Positions 34,185 through 43,054 of a DNA stretch of 64,000 nt are shown here, piece after piece. The notes under the pieces were generated by a model. That model worked only from the letters and a program-made list of their open reading frames with translations, did no database searches and was not told the DNA's origin. Position 1 is the first letter of the stretch; each line of letters starts with the position of its first letter. This DNA is from JAGVSR01 sp963778225. Its GTDB lineage: Bacteria > Pseudomonadota > Alphaproteobacteria > Rhizobiales > Hyphomicrobiaceae. A program made the translations under genes and the position numbers. The stretch lies in assembly GCA_963778225.1 (NCBI GenBank), contig CAVZTR010000010.1:248001-312000 (forward strand), in the 5' to 3' direction.

Positions 34185-34850
34185 TCACCCCAAAGTCTCG
34201 GATCCAACCACCCGTCCGCGATCAATCATGATGATGCGGTTCGCCAGCCGTTGCGCCTCGTCGCGCGCGTGCGTGACGTAGAGCATCGGCACGGCGAACT
34301 CGTCGCGCACCGTCTCGATCAGCGGCAGGATCGTCTGCCGCTTTTCATCGTCGAGTCCCGACAGCGGCTCGTCCATCAGAAGCAGGCGTGGTGATGACAA
34401 CAGCGCCCGCGCCAGCGCCACACGGCTTTTCTCGCCCCCCGACAATCGCGCCGGCCGCCGATCGAGGAGCGCGCCGATGCCGAGCACGTCGATCACATGC
34501 TCGCGCGGCAAGCCATTTTTGTGCCGGGCAAACCAGCCTCCGAACGCGAGGTTCTGCGCGACCGTCAAATGCGGAAAGAGTTGCGCGTCCTGGAAAACGA
34601 GCCCGATCCGGCGTTTGTGCGGCGGCACGAACACGCGCGCATCCGTATCCGCCATGACATCTCCGCCGACGGCAATGCGTCCGCGTTCGGGCCGCATCAG
34701 ACCCGCAACGAGATGCAGGATCGTCGTCTTGCCGGCTCCCGACGGACCAATGAGAACCGTAATACCAGGACCAGCTGAGAAATCTGCGTCGAGGTCGAAG
34801 GCGCCCAGCGTGACGGCGCAGCGAACATCGAGAATGCCGGGCACGCTCAT
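34185..34850 (-). CDS. modC: Molybdate ABC transporter ATPase, short form
   Basis: 221 residues: Walker A GPSGAGKTT, Q-loop LVFQDAQLFPHLTV, signature LSGGEKSRVALARALL, Walker B LLLMDEPLSGLD and switch histidine YVTHARDEA. It drives molybdate uptake with ModB. The usual C-terminal MOP/TOBE domain (about 130 residues) is missing; the protein stops right after the ATPase core. It overlaps modB by four bases (ATGA). Confidence 0.9.
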   Translation of the reverse strand: MSVPGILDVRCAVTLGAFDLDADFSAGPGITVLIGPSGAGKTTILHLVAGLMRPERGRIAVGGDVMADTDARVFVPPHKRRIGLVFQDAQLFPHLTVAQNLAFGGWFARHKNGLPREHVIDVLGIGALLDRRPARLSGGEKSRVALARALLSSPRLLLMDEPLSGLDDEKRQTILPLIETVRDEFAVPMLYVTHARDEAQRLANRIIMIDRGRVVGSETLG

Positions 34851-35545
34851 TGAAACACCGATGTGCGCTTCAAGAGCCGCTGGCTCAGGGCTTCCGATGC
34901 GATCACGGCGGTGAGTGCAATGATAATCGAGACCACCGCGAGCCGGATCGTTCCGGCATCGCCACCGGGCGCCTGCGTGTAGGAATGGATCGCCAAGGCG
35001 ATGGTCTGTGTTTCGCCGGGGATGTTCGACACGAACGTAATGGTTGCACCGAATTCGCCGAGTGCCTTTGCGAACCCCAAGATGATCCCGACGAGAATGC
35101 CAGGGGCCGCCAGCGGCAGCGTCACTGTAAAGAAGGTGGCGATGGGCCCCGCTCCCAGCGTCGAGGCGGCGGATTCGAACCGCCGGTCAATAATCTCGAA
35201 GGACAGCCGGATCGCGCGCAGCATCAGCGGAAATGCCATCACCGCCGCCGCCAACGCCGCGCCTGTCCAGCGGAAGGATAATGTGATCCCCAGCCAGTCG
35301 TAGATGAAGCCGCCGATGGGACCTTGCCGCCCGAATGCCACCAGCAGCAGGTAGCCCGTCACCACCGGCGGCAGCACGAGCGGCAGATGCAGCAAGCCGT
35401 TGAGGAGCGTCTTGCCCGGAAACGACCAGCGCGCGAGCGCATATCCGGCGAGAATGGCAATCGGCAGCGAGCAAAGCGTCGCCGCGACGGCGACCTTCAC
35501 GCTGAGGCCAATGGCCGTCCACTCATCCGGTGTGAAATCGAACAC
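34847..35545 (-). CDS. modB: Molybdate ABC transporter permease
   Basis: 232 residues with five transmembrane helices. The permease EAA-type loop reads LGAGPIATFFTVTLPLAAPGILVGIILGFAKALGEFGATI, typical of ModB/CysT. GLSVKVAVAATLCSLPIA opens helix 1 and HLPLVLPPVVTGYLLL follows. It forms the membrane channel with ModC and ModA. modA ends 12 bases upstream, so modA-modB-modC are one operon. Confidence 0.94.
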   Translation of the reverse strand: MFDFTPDEWTAIGLSVKVAVAATLCSLPIAILAGYALARWSFPGKTLLNGLLHLPLVLPPVVTGYLLLVAFGRQGPIGGFIYDWLGITLSFRWTGAALAAAVMAFPLMLRAIRLSFEIIDRRFESAASTLGAGPIATFFTVTLPLAAPGILVGIILGFAKALGEFGATITFVSNIPGETQTIALAIHSYTQAPGGDAGTIRLAVVSIIIALTAVIASEALSQRLLKRTSVFQ

Positions 35546-35557
35546 GCAAACCTCTCC

Positions 35558-36352
35558 TCACTCCGGCAACGCAAATCCATGAGCTGCAAACACGGCGCGT
35601 CCCTCCGGCGATGTGAGCCGGGAAATAAATGACTTGGCATCGCCCGGTGAAGCGGAAGCCTTCGTGACCGCAGCGAGGTAGAGGATGGGCGGGTGGGATG
35701 CGGCGGGAAACACCGCAACGACACGCACATTCGCGTCGGCTTTCGCATCCGACCCATACACGATGCCGAGCGGTGCTTCTCCGCGCGAAACCAGCATCAG
35801 CGCCGCCCGAACGTTATCGGTCTGAGCTAGTTGGTCTGAGACCGCAGGCCACGCGCCGAGGGTCTCAAGCGCTGCTTTGGCGTACTTGCCGGCAGGGACG
35901 GAGGTTACATCCGCAACGGCGAGACGCCCCCCGCCGAGGATGGCTGCCAGGTCCACGCCCGACGTGAGGTCCACACTCACCGGACTGTCACGGGGAGCAA
36001 TCAGCACGAGCGTGTTGGAGGCAACGACGGTGCGCGTCTCGGGGAGGATGAGATCCTTGCTCGCAAGATAGGTCATCCAGTCTTCATCGGCGCTGATGAA
36101 CACATCGGCGGGCGCGCCTTGCTCGATTTGCCTCGCGAGCGCAGACGATGCGGCCAGGGACACCACCGGCTTTTGTGCGCCATCGGCTTCGAGAGCTTTG
36201 CCCGTTGCATCCAGCACGTTCTTGAGGCTTGCGGCGGCAAAGACTGTCACGGGCTTAATGCCGTTGGCGGTCTCCGCACGCAATGCCACCGCGCTTGCGG
36301 TCAGCGAGACGGCAGCAGCAAGCATGCGGATGAAGAGGTTGAGACGACGCAT
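35558..36352 (-). CDS. modA: Molybdate-binding periplasmic protein
   Basis: 264 residues from the ATG at 36352 (a GTG at 36364 is in frame). A signal peptide spans about residues 1-26. The mature protein shows VTVFAAASLKNVLDATGKAL, VVSLAASSALARQIEQGAPADVFISAD, and RGEAPLGIVYGSDA, the ModA anion-binding pattern. It captures molybdate or tungstate. First gene of modABC; a ModE-like operator lies just before the start. Confidence 0.95.
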   Translation of the reverse strand: MRRLNLFIRMLAAAVSLTASAVALRAETANGIKPVTVFAAASLKNVLDATGKALEADGAQKPVVSLAASSALARQIEQGAPADVFISADEDWMTYLASKDLILPETRTVVASNTLVLIAPRDSPVSVDLTSGVDLAAILGGGRLAVADVTSVPAGKYAKAALETLGAWPAVSDQLAQTDNVRAALMLVSRGEAPLGIVYGSDAKADANVRVVAVFPAASHPPILYLAAVTKASASPGDAKSFISRLTSPEGRAVFAAHGFALPE

Positions 36353-36364
36353 TGAGGTTCCCAC

Positions 36365-36390
36365 GGGTTATAGCCGCTCGGATATATCGC
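36365..36390 (-). promoter_or_regulatory. Candidate ModE operator upstream of modA
   Basis: On the modA strand the sequence GCGATATATC, an 8-base spacer, TATAACCC resembles the ModE-box consensus of two CGNTATA-type inverted half sites. It lies 13 bases before the modA ATG, so it would overlap the transcription start or promoter, as expected of a repressor site. The match is by eye. Confidence 0.55.
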
Positions 36391-36543
36391 AAAGCCGGGT
36401 CAACTGCTATTCGCAGCCGGGACAATCGTCCCAACCTTGACAATTAAAGTTGCGATTGACGGGCAGCCGGGAGATGAGACCAGGACTGGGCGTGGTCGGG
36501 CGCACTTGGGAAGGCCAGCGGGGCGGGCTCGCATTCAGACGGG

Positions 36544-37428
36544 ATGGCAATGAACACCAAAGGCATCATACTCGCGGGCGGCAGCGGCACACGCCTGTAT
36601 CCGCTGACCTACGCGATCTCCAAGCAGCTGCTGCCGGTCTATGACAAGCCGATGATCTACTATCCGCTCTCGGTCCTGATGCTGGCCGGGATCCGCGACA
36701 TCCTCATCATCACCACCCCCCATGATCAGCCGCTCTTTCAGGAACTCCTGGGAGACGGGTCACCCCTTGGCATTTCGATCAGCTACGCCGTGCAGCCGCG
36801 CCCGGAAGGTTTGGCGCAAGCCTTCATCATCGGCGCCGATTTCATTGGCAGTGATCCCGTCGCTCTCGTGCTCGGGGACAATATTTTCCATGGCCACGGC
36901 CTGCCCGAACTGCTCGCGCAAGCGGTCCAGCAGAAAACCGGCGCCAGCGTGTTTGCTTACGAAGTGGCGGACCCCGAACGCTACGGCGTGGTCGTCTTCG
37001 ACGCCCACGGACGCGCAACGTCGATCGAGGAAAAGCCGGCGCAGCCCCAATCGAATTACGCGGTGACTGGGCTCTATTTCTACGACAACGATGTCGTCGG
37101 CATCGCGCGCAACATCAAGCCATCGGCGCGTGGGGAACTCGAAATCACAAGCGTCAACCAGGCCTACTTGGAGGCCGGCACACTCAATGTCATCAAGATG
37201 GGCCGAGGCTTCGCCTGGCTCGACACCGGCACATTCGACAGCTTGCTCGCCGCCGGCGAATTCGTCTCCACGCTCGAACAGCGCCAGAGCCTGAAGATCT
37301 GCTGCCCCGAGGAGATCGCGTTGCGCCAGGGCTTCACGACTTTGGAAAAGATGGGCCCCTGGCTCGATCGCCTCGGCAAATCTGCCTATGGCGCCTATAT
37401 CCGCCGGATCGCGTCGCGATTGGACTAG
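36544..37428 (+). CDS. rfbA: Glucose-1-phosphate thymidylyltransferase
   Basis: 294 residues, normal length. It makes dTDP-glucose, the first step to dTDP-rhamnose. Signatures: GIILAGGSGTRLYPLTYAISKQLLPVYDKPMIYYPLS, LVLGDNIFHGHGL (metal aspartate), SIEEKPAQPQSNYAVTGLYFYD and RGFAWLDTGTFDSLL. It starts at 36544, or at the second Met 36550. No rfbB, C or D is adjacent, so it is an isolated member of the pathway here. Confidence 0.95.
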   Translation: MAMNTKGIILAGGSGTRLYPLTYAISKQLLPVYDKPMIYYPLSVLMLAGIRDILIITTPHDQPLFQELLGDGSPLGISISYAVQPRPEGLAQAFIIGADFIGSDPVALVLGDNIFHGHGLPELLAQAVQQKTGASVFAYEVADPERYGVVVFDAHGRATSIEEKPAQPQSNYAVTGLYFYDNDVVGIARNIKPSARGELEITSVNQAYLEAGTLNVIKMGRGFAWLDTGTFDSLLAAGEFVSTLEQRQSLKICCPEEIALRQGFTTLEKMGPWLDRLGKSAYGAYIRRIASRLD

Positions 37429-37429
37429 C

Positions 37430-37939
37430 TCACACCCGCACGGCGCTGAGCGTCAACTCGAGGATCGTCAGCGCGGCATTGCCCGGCAACTGATCGGCCC
37501 CCGCTGGCGGAAGCAGTGAGACGGCGCCATTCGCACTGATGAGCGCCTGTTCAAATCCGCGCCGCACATTTGCGCCCGGCGGTTCGGTGCGCGTGAAAAT
37601 CCCGCTGAGGTCTTCAGCCGACAAACCGGCCGGTCCATGCACGAGCCAGATATAAACGCGCTTCTCTCCGCCGCTCTCCTCTGGAAGCTGTCCGCCCGAC
37701 TGTCCAATTGTGCCGGTGAACTTTGACGCGGTGCCCGTGGTCGGCTCGAAGGTGCAGGACACTTCGTGCTTGCTGGCTGACTCCCGCGATGCAGGAGCCT
37801 CCTCTTTGGCTTCGGCCGTACAGCTGAGGCGACCAGCAAGGGCTCGGTCGGTCTGGGCATGAACAGCCGGCGCGAACACCGCCAGAACCACGGCAGAAAG
37901 AACAAGCCGGAGCCATACACTCACCTGGGAAACTCTCAT
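37430..37939 (-). CDS. DUF992-like secreted protein
   Basis: 169 residues. A signal peptide of about 28 residues ends at APAVHA. The mature part follows the DUF992 layout: an early LAGRLSCTAEA, SKHEVSCTFEPTTGTASKFTGTIG, VYIWLVHGPAG, and the hydrophobic end ALTILELTLSAVRV, with one probable disulfide between the two cysteines. DUF992 proteins are alphaproteobacterial periplasmic proteins of unknown role. The start at 37939 begins the signal peptide. Confidence 0.7.
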   Translation of the reverse strand: MRVSQVSVWLRLVLSAVVLAVFAPAVHAQTDRALAGRLSCTAEAKEEAPASRESASKHEVSCTFEPTTGTASKFTGTIGQSGGQLPEESGGEKRVYIWLVHGPAGLSAEDLSGIFTRTEPPGANVRRGFEQALISANGAVSLLPPAGADQLPGNAALTILELTLSAVRV

Positions 37940-38029
37940 CACGCCACACTCCATCGCGGGCGAGAGCAACCAACGGCAAAGGTGATGGTTCCGCTGAGCC
38001 AGCGACGCAAGGAGACGGACATCGAGAAA

Positions 38030-38104
38030 TGGTGGGCGGTGCAGGGATTGAACCTGCGACCCCACCCGTGTGAAGGGTGTGCTCTACCGCTGAGCTAACC
38101 GCCC
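38030..38104 (-). tRNA. tRNA-Val, anticodon CAC
   Basis: A complete cloverleaf on the minus strand: acceptor GGGCGGT/ACCGCCC, D arm GCTC/GAGC, anticodon stem CACCC/GGGTG around loop TTCACAC, T arm GCAGG/CCTGC around TTCAATC, discriminator A and an encoded CCA at 38030-38032. The anticodon CAC reads the GUG valine codon. It lies between the DUF992-like gene and tusA. Confidence 0.97.
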
Positions 38105-38210
38105 GGCCACCATGACGTTTGGCCCGCCGTGCGTACGCCGGACCATCCGAGAGGCGCCGTTATGGAGAGCGTGCGCCAGGGTGTCAAGCGCACGCCGGAA
38201 GCGCCCGTCG

Positions 38211-38438
38211 TCAGCGCGCCCTCCGCAGAACAAAGCGGAACACGCCGCCGTCCTCGCCGTCTTCGATAAGGTCGTGGCCGGTCGTCCGGGCGAAAACGAC
38301 GAAATCCTCTCGCGATCCGGGATCGGTCGCCAGAACCTCCAGCGTGCCCCCGACCGGCACACTGCCGATCGCCTTTTTGGCTTTCAGGATCGGCAAAGGG
38401 CACGTGAGCCCTCGCGTATCGAGCGTCTTGTCGGCCAT
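38211..38438 (-). CDS. TusA-family sulfurtransferase
   Basis: 75 residues with the TusA core: LDTRGLTCPLPILKAKKAI, where the Cys of the TCPLP motif carries the persulfide, then GGTLEVLATDPGSREDF and a C-terminal strand GGVFRFVLRRA. Such proteins carry sulfur for tRNA thiolation, molybdopterin or other pathways. Location next to tRNA-Val and not far from the mod genes does not settle which. It is single. Confidence 0.9.
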   Translation of the reverse strand: MADKTLDTRGLTCPLPILKAKKAIGSVPVGGTLEVLATDPGSREDFVVFARTTGHDLIEDGEDGGVFRFVLRRAR

Positions 38439-38695
38439 TTATAGATTTCCCGAACCAGATCACAGAGGGCGTTTCAGTGCGCTCAGCTATTAGATTGAAC
38501 GACTTAGGCTCTCAAGCGGAGCCCTTGCCCGCGCTTCGCAGCCGATGTCAAGCTAGCGCCACTTTGCCGCTGATTCTTCGTGGATGCTTGCGTTGAGGAT
38601 TTGGTTTCGGGGGCGAAGCGGATAGGGTGCCCGCCGGGGGGCCGGCATCCGAACGCAAAGACCAAAATCGGGGCGGCCCAGAGGGGAAGATCACT

Positions 38696-41032
38696 ATGGC
38701 ATCCGGGGACGCGCCGCGCCGCTCCTTTCTGTTTTCGTTCGGGATCGACAAGCTAGGCCTGGTGGCGCTGAAAGCGCCCCGCCTGTCCGCCCTCCTGATC
38801 GCACTTCTGACCGTCGCGGCCGTCTTCGGCGTCATGAGCTTGCGCGTCGACGATAGTCTCTCGGAACTCTTCCGCACCGACACCCGGGAATTCCGGCAGT
38901 ACGAGGAAATCGACCGCCGCTTTCCCTCCAGCGAATACGACGTGCTCATTGCCGTGGATGGCAAGGGATTGCTGACGCGCTCAGGTCTCATCTCGCTGCA
39001 GAATGCCATAGTCGAACTGCAATTGACTGACGGCGTGGGCGGACTCGTGTCCATGCTGTCGGCCCGCGCCAAGCCCGACGCAACCGGCTATGCCGCACCC
39101 GTCGTCCCGGATGTGCTGCCCGAAGAGGGACCGGCCTTCGACGCCATGCTCGCCGAGTTGAAGTCGAACGACATCGTCAAAGGCAAGTTTATTTCCGAAG
39201 ACGGCGAACTCGCCCTGATCGTGATCTCGCTCGACCGCAAGGTGGTGGAGGAGCAGTCGGCGCGCACGGTTATCGGCGGCATCCAGGCCGTGGTCGACAA
39301 GGAACTCGCAGGCACGGGATTGGCTGCCAAGCTCACCGGCGCGCCGGTGATGCAACTCGAGATCCGCAACGCGGTCGAACGCGATCGCTTCATTTATAAC
39401 GGTCTTGGCTTTCTGGCGGGCCTCGTCGTCGCCTTCCTCTTCTTCCGCCGCATCTCGCTGACGCTCATTGCCGTCATGGGTCCAACCATCGCCATCCTCT
39501 GGACGCTCGGCGTGCTCGGCGGCCTCGATTACCGCCTGAACCTGTTCGTCAACGTGATCACGCCGCTGATCCTGGTGTCGGGTTTCTCCGACAGCATGCA
39601 TCTCGTGTTCGCCATCCGGCGCGATATTCTGGCCGGCGTACCGCGCATCGACGCGGCGAGAAATGCCGTCCGCGACGTGGCGCCCGCGTGCCTGCTGACG
39701 GCCATGAACGCCGGCATCGCGCTGCTTTCTTTCCAGTTCGCCGACAGTGCGCTGATCCGCACCTTCGGACAGGCAGCGCTCCTTGCCGTGGCGATTTCGT
39801 ACATCGCCGTGGCCGTCGTGGTGCCGACGCTGGCCGCCCTGCTGATCCAGCCTGAAACGGAGACCATTCCGGATATCAAGGAGCACGACACCGGCGGCGT
39901 CGGCGTGCTGCAGCGCATGACGGAGCGCACGATTGCGTTCGTGATCTCATTCCCGTTGCTGTTTACCGCACTGGGCCTGGCCGCAGTGGTCTCCACCGGC
40001 TGGGCCTACTCGCAGCTCACGCCGATGTACCGCCTCGCTGACCAGGTGCCGGATAAGGAGCAGGCGCTCGCGGCCACCGCCAAACTCGATCAGAAGCTCA
40101 CCGGCGCCAATCCGGTGCACGTGATGATCCAGTGGAACAAGGACAGCGGCATCGGACTCTATGACGTGGCCACGCTCTCGGTTATCGCCCGCGCCCACGA
40201 CGTATTGGAAACGGAAGCGGGCCTCGGCAATGTCTGGTCGCTGGAGAGCCTGCGCCGCTGGCTTGCCGAAGCCGGCGACGCCAAGGTCGAGACGATCAAG
40301 AGCTACGTCGACATCTTGCCCAAGCACCTCGTGCACCGTTTCATTGACGAGAGCGAGAGCGCCGTGCTCGTCACCGCACGCCTGCCCGACATCGATGCCA
40401 GCCAGATCCTGCCCATCGTCGAAAAGATCGACAAGGCGCTCGAGCCTATCCGCAAGGAGAACCCCGCCTTTCAGATCAGCGTGACGGGCCTGCCGGCGAT
40501 CGCCGCCCGCAACTCCGCCAAGCTCATCAGCGAAATGAACTGGGGCCTGGTCGGGGACATTTTCGTCATCTTCATTTTCCTCGGCATCGCCCTGAGATCG
40601 GTGATGGCCGGCGTGTCGAGCGCGCTGCCGTCGCTGTTTCCAATCTTCGCGACCGGCGCGCTGCTCTGGGCCACCGGACAGGGAATGCAGTTCGCCTCTA
40701 TCATGGCGCTGACGGTCGCGTTCTCACTTGCGATCGACTCGACAATCCATTTCCTCAATCGCTTCCGCCTGGAAGAGGAACGCATCGGCCCCGGACCGGA
40801 CAGCGCGCACGCCGCACTGATGGCGACGGCGCATCATATCGGCCCGGCCGTCGTTCTGACGACGATCGTGCTGGCACTGGGGCTCGGTGTCACGATGCTC
40901 TCAGACCTGCCCTCGCTGCGCCTCTTCGGCCAGCTCGCCGGCATCTGCCTCGTCGCCTCGCTGATCGGCCAGCTCATCATCCTTCCAGCGACGATTGCGC
41001 TATTCCGGCGCTATTTCCCGCTGCGCGCGTAA
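38696..41032 (+). CDS. MMPL/RND-family exporter
   Basis: 778 residues with twelve transmembrane helices in two repeats, each with a large periplasmic loop (about residues 45-215 and 425-585). The sterol-sensing-domain-like clusters are FIYNGLGFLAGLVVAFLFFRR and LIPLILVSGFSDSMHLVFAI in the first half, GDIFVIFIFLGIALRSVMAG and LTVAFSLAIDSTIHFLNRFR in the second. It is a proton-driven exporter of lipids or hydrophobic molecules, like the HpnN hopanoid exporter class. GAGGGGAAG precedes the ATG. No partner gene is adjacent. Confidence 0.88.
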   Translation: MASGDAPRRSFLFSFGIDKLGLVALKAPRLSALLIALLTVAAVFGVMSLRVDDSLSELFRTDTREFRQYEEIDRRFPSSEYDVLIAVDGKGLLTRSGLISLQNAIVELQLTDGVGGLVSMLSARAKPDATGYAAPVVPDVLPEEGPAFDAMLAELKSNDIVKGKFISEDGELALIVISLDRKVVEEQSARTVIGGIQAVVDKELAGTGLAAKLTGAPVMQLEIRNAVERDRFIYNGLGFLAGLVVAFLFFRRISLTLIAVMGPTIAILWTLGVLGGLDYRLNLFVNVITPLILVSGFSDSMHLVFAIRRDILAGVPRIDAARNAVRDVAPACLLTAMNAGIALLSFQFADSALIRTFGQAALLAVAISYIAVAVVVPTLAALLIQPETETIPDIKEHDTGGVGVLQRMTERTIAFVISFPLLFTALGLAAVVSTGWAYSQLTPMYRLADQVPDKEQALAATAKLDQKLTGANPVHVMIQWNKDSGIGLYDVATLSVIARAHDVLETEAGLGNVWSLESLRRWLAEAGDAKVETIKSYVDILPKHLVHRFIDESESAVLVTARLPDIDASQILPIVEKIDKALEPIRKENPAFQISVTGLPAIAARNSAKLISEMNWGLVGDIFVIFIFLGIALRSVMAGVSSALPSLFPIFATGALLWATGQGMQFASIMALTVAFSLAIDSTIHFLNRFRLEEERIGPGPDSAHAALMATAHHIGPAVVLTTIVLALGLGVTMLSDLPSLRLFGQLAGICLVASLIGQLIILPATIALFRRYFPLRA

Positions 41033-41183
41033 CGCACGCGCGGCCGTGTGCTGGCGGCTTCCTTTCACCACTCTGCAATCGGGACTTTCAGCGTTCTGAC
41101 GCATGAGAGATTCCGTACGCTTCAGGAACCTTTGACTGGCGAAGTCAATTTACCGGAGACACTCATTTCGCCAGGAGATCACC

Positions 41184-41591
41184 ATGAAACATTTACTCGT
41201 TGCTACGTCATTGGCACTAGCGACAGCCACCGGCGCGCTCAGCGCTGACGGTAAGCGCCTCAGTCAGGCAGAATGCGATTCACTGTGGATGCAGGCCAAT
41301 CCGACGAACGCCGCCAAAATCACGGAGAGTGCGGCGGGTGCCTACATCTCCGACGTCAAGGCGGTTAATCCGGACGGCGACGGCACGATCGAAAAGAACG
41401 AGTTCACGAATGCTTGCAATCAAGGCCTGATCAAGGGTTCTGCCGGGTCCACGGGCGCGAGCACAGGTGCGTCGGGTGCAGGTGCGGCCGGCGAGACGTC
41501 CGATCGCACGCCCGAGAAGAAGACCGAAACGCCGCCCGCCCAGAAGGATACCGACAAGGGCGGCACATCGGATCGGACGCCTGACAAGTAA
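41184..41591 (+). CDS. Secreted EF-hand protein
   Basis: 135 residues. A signal peptide of about 20 residues (MKHLLVATSLALATATGALS) is followed by a helical domain and one EF-hand loop, NPDGDGTIEKNEF (about residues 61-73), that should bind calcium. The tail (residues 83-135) is low complexity with two copies of SDRTPEKK/SDRTPDK. GGAG lies before the ATG. The repeated tail suggests an exposed or cell-wall-linked part. Function unknown. Confidence 0.75.
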   Translation: MKHLLVATSLALATATGALSADGKRLSQAECDSLWMQANPTNAAKITESAAGAYISDVKAVNPDGDGTIEKNEFTNACNQGLIKGSAGSTGASTGASGAGAAGETSDRTPEKKTETPPAQKDTDKGGTSDRTPDK

Positions 41592-41620
41592 TCGACAATC
41601 AGTCGTCGTCCCCGAGCTTC

Positions 41621-41657
41621 AACGCGAACCGCAGGCACATGCGGTTCGCGTTTGTTT
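41621..41657 (+). terminator. Intrinsic terminator after the EF-hand gene
   Basis: A perfect 13-bp stem (AACGCGAACCGCA at 41621-41633 with TGCGGTTCGCGTT at 41640-41652), a 6-base loop, and a T-rich run TTTGTTTTT directly after. One of the strongest terminators in the window. Confidence 0.9.
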
Positions 41658-41803
41658 TTGCTGAGCAAGCCAGCGCAACGCGCCCTACTCCAAAAATTGC
41701 CCCCTGTTCCTCCCGTGACAGCGCGGCCCTGCGCCCGGGCCTACAGTCATCCCATCGAGACTGAACCGGCCGAGGAACGGCCTCACACAAAAGGGGACAT
41801 CCC

Positions 41804-42059
41804 ATGCTGAAGACCCTCACCAAGCCCGCCACCCTGATCCTGGCGCTCGCAGCCGGCGCGCTCGCAACCGCCCCCGCCGAAGCGGGCGGACGCAGGCAAG
41901 GAGTACTTTTCGCAAACCTACGTGACGAATAAGCCGATGCACGGCTACGAAGGCCGCGCCGGCGACTACTACTGCAGCTACGTCCGCATCCCCGTGCACA
42001 AGATGATCAACGGCCGCATGAAGGTCGTCGCCTGGACGCTGCAGCAGCACTGCTACTGA
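41804..42059 (+). pseudogene. Small secreted protein split by a one-base insertion
   Basis: The frame from 41804 encodes a clear signal peptide (MLKTLTKPATLILALAAGALATAPAEA) but then stops after 15 more codons. In the neighbouring frame a plausible mature protein follows: AGKEYFSQTYVTNKPMHGYEGRAGDYYCSYVRIPVHKMINGRMK and ends QQHCY at 42059. Removing one G from the GGG at 41882-41886 joins them as AEAADAGKEYF, about 84 residues with two cysteines. It has an AGGGGA Shine-Dalgarno sequence. Family unknown. Confidence 0.65.
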
Positions 42060-42156
42060 TAGCGACTTTCCCCCGCTGCTTCTCCCAAGCACGGCCGGCC
42101 TCGGATGGCTCAAGCGTCCGGGGCCGCGTCGTGTTCAGGTGATGGGACGGCCGTCC

Positions 42157-42816
42157 TCACCAATCCTGCCGCCACAGCGGCAACGCCATTGCACCGTTCG
42201 GGATGGTCACGGTGCCGCGCTTGTCGATGCCGCCGTTGACGCCAAGTTCACCGGCGAACTTGTTCACGATGTCGGCCTTGAGACCCACACTCGCATCGCC
42301 CGCGAATTGGAGCGCGTATTCGAACCGCCCGACCGCCAACCGCACGATCTGGAACTGATTGCGGTTCTGATCGCTCTTCGGGTTGGCCGATCCCAGACAC
42401 TTGCGCCTCAGCGCGATGAGCTTGGCCTCGTCGTACTCGTAAACCGTGCCCGTGAAGGTCAGGTTCACACCAGTGACGTACTGACCCTTGAAGGCGGCGT
42501 TGAGGATGTTCGCCCAGCCGGCAGATAGCCCAAATGACTTCTGGTCATGCGAGGTGAACGCGGCGCCGTCGAGCACTTGGGCAAATCCGTCATCGTCGAA
42601 CTTGGCGCGGCAGCGCACCATGTTCACCTTCAAGAGACGGTCTCCGGTGCGCTGGAACGTGCGCTTGTCGAGGTACCCGCGCGCGACGGTGCCGGGCGTG
42701 TAGTACGCGAGCGGCGGCGACATGCGAATGACGTTGAGATTGTCGAAGATGGAATCGGCGGCAGCGTGCCCCGTAGACCCGAGTAAAATCGCAAAAACGA
42801 AACGCAACCGGCGCAT
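42157..42816 (-). CDS. Secreted protein of unknown function
   Basis: 219 residues. A signal peptide covers about residues 1-20 (MRRLRFVFAILLGSTGHAAA). The mature part begins DSIFDNLNVIRMSPPLAYYTPG and contains KVNMVRCRAKFDDDGFAQVL and a second Cys in LRRKCLGSANPK. It looks like a mixed alpha/beta periplasmic domain; no family is recognised. The long open frame upstream of 42816 runs into the hairpin repeats and is not coding. Confidence 0.6.
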   Translation of the reverse strand: MRRLRFVFAILLGSTGHAAADSIFDNLNVIRMSPPLAYYTPGTVARGYLDKRTFQRTGDRLLKVNMVRCRAKFDDDGFAQVLDGAAFTSHDQKSFGLSAGWANILNAAFKGQYVTGVNLTFTGTVYEYDEAKLIALRRKCLGSANPKSDQNRNQFQIVRLAVGRFEYALQFAGDASVGLKADIVNKFAGELGVNGGIDKRGTVTIPNGAMALPLWRQDW

Positions 42817-42963
42817 GACATCTCCCCGCACACAACGGCGGCAATCTATCCGGCCCGGGGGCCCAGGGAGAAGCAGGAGCGGACGGTCTGCGTGCGAATG
42901 CGCTCCCCGATGTGACTTCCATACAGCAGTCACGGACCGCGATGCCGGCCGCCCGCACCGCGA

Positions 42964-43047
42964 ATGGCGGCCGGCTCCCCGATAGGGGAGTCGCCATGAG
43001 CCACTAACGGAAATGGCAGGCCGGCTCCCCGGTAGGGGAGTCGCCAT
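42964..43047 (+). repeat. Tandem hairpin repeat, locus 3 (two copies)
   Basis: Copy 1 (42964-42997): outer stem ATGGC/GCCAT, bulge GGCC, inner stem GGCTCCCC/GGGGAGTC, loop GATA. Copy 2 (43013-43047): outer stem ATGGC/GCCAT, bulge AGGCC, same inner stem, loop GGTA. Inner-stem starts are 50 bases apart. It lies eight bases beyond the gltA stop; relative to gltA the element is in the opposite orientation, unlike the other three loci. Confidence 0.85.
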
Positions 43048-43054
43048 GAGCAAT

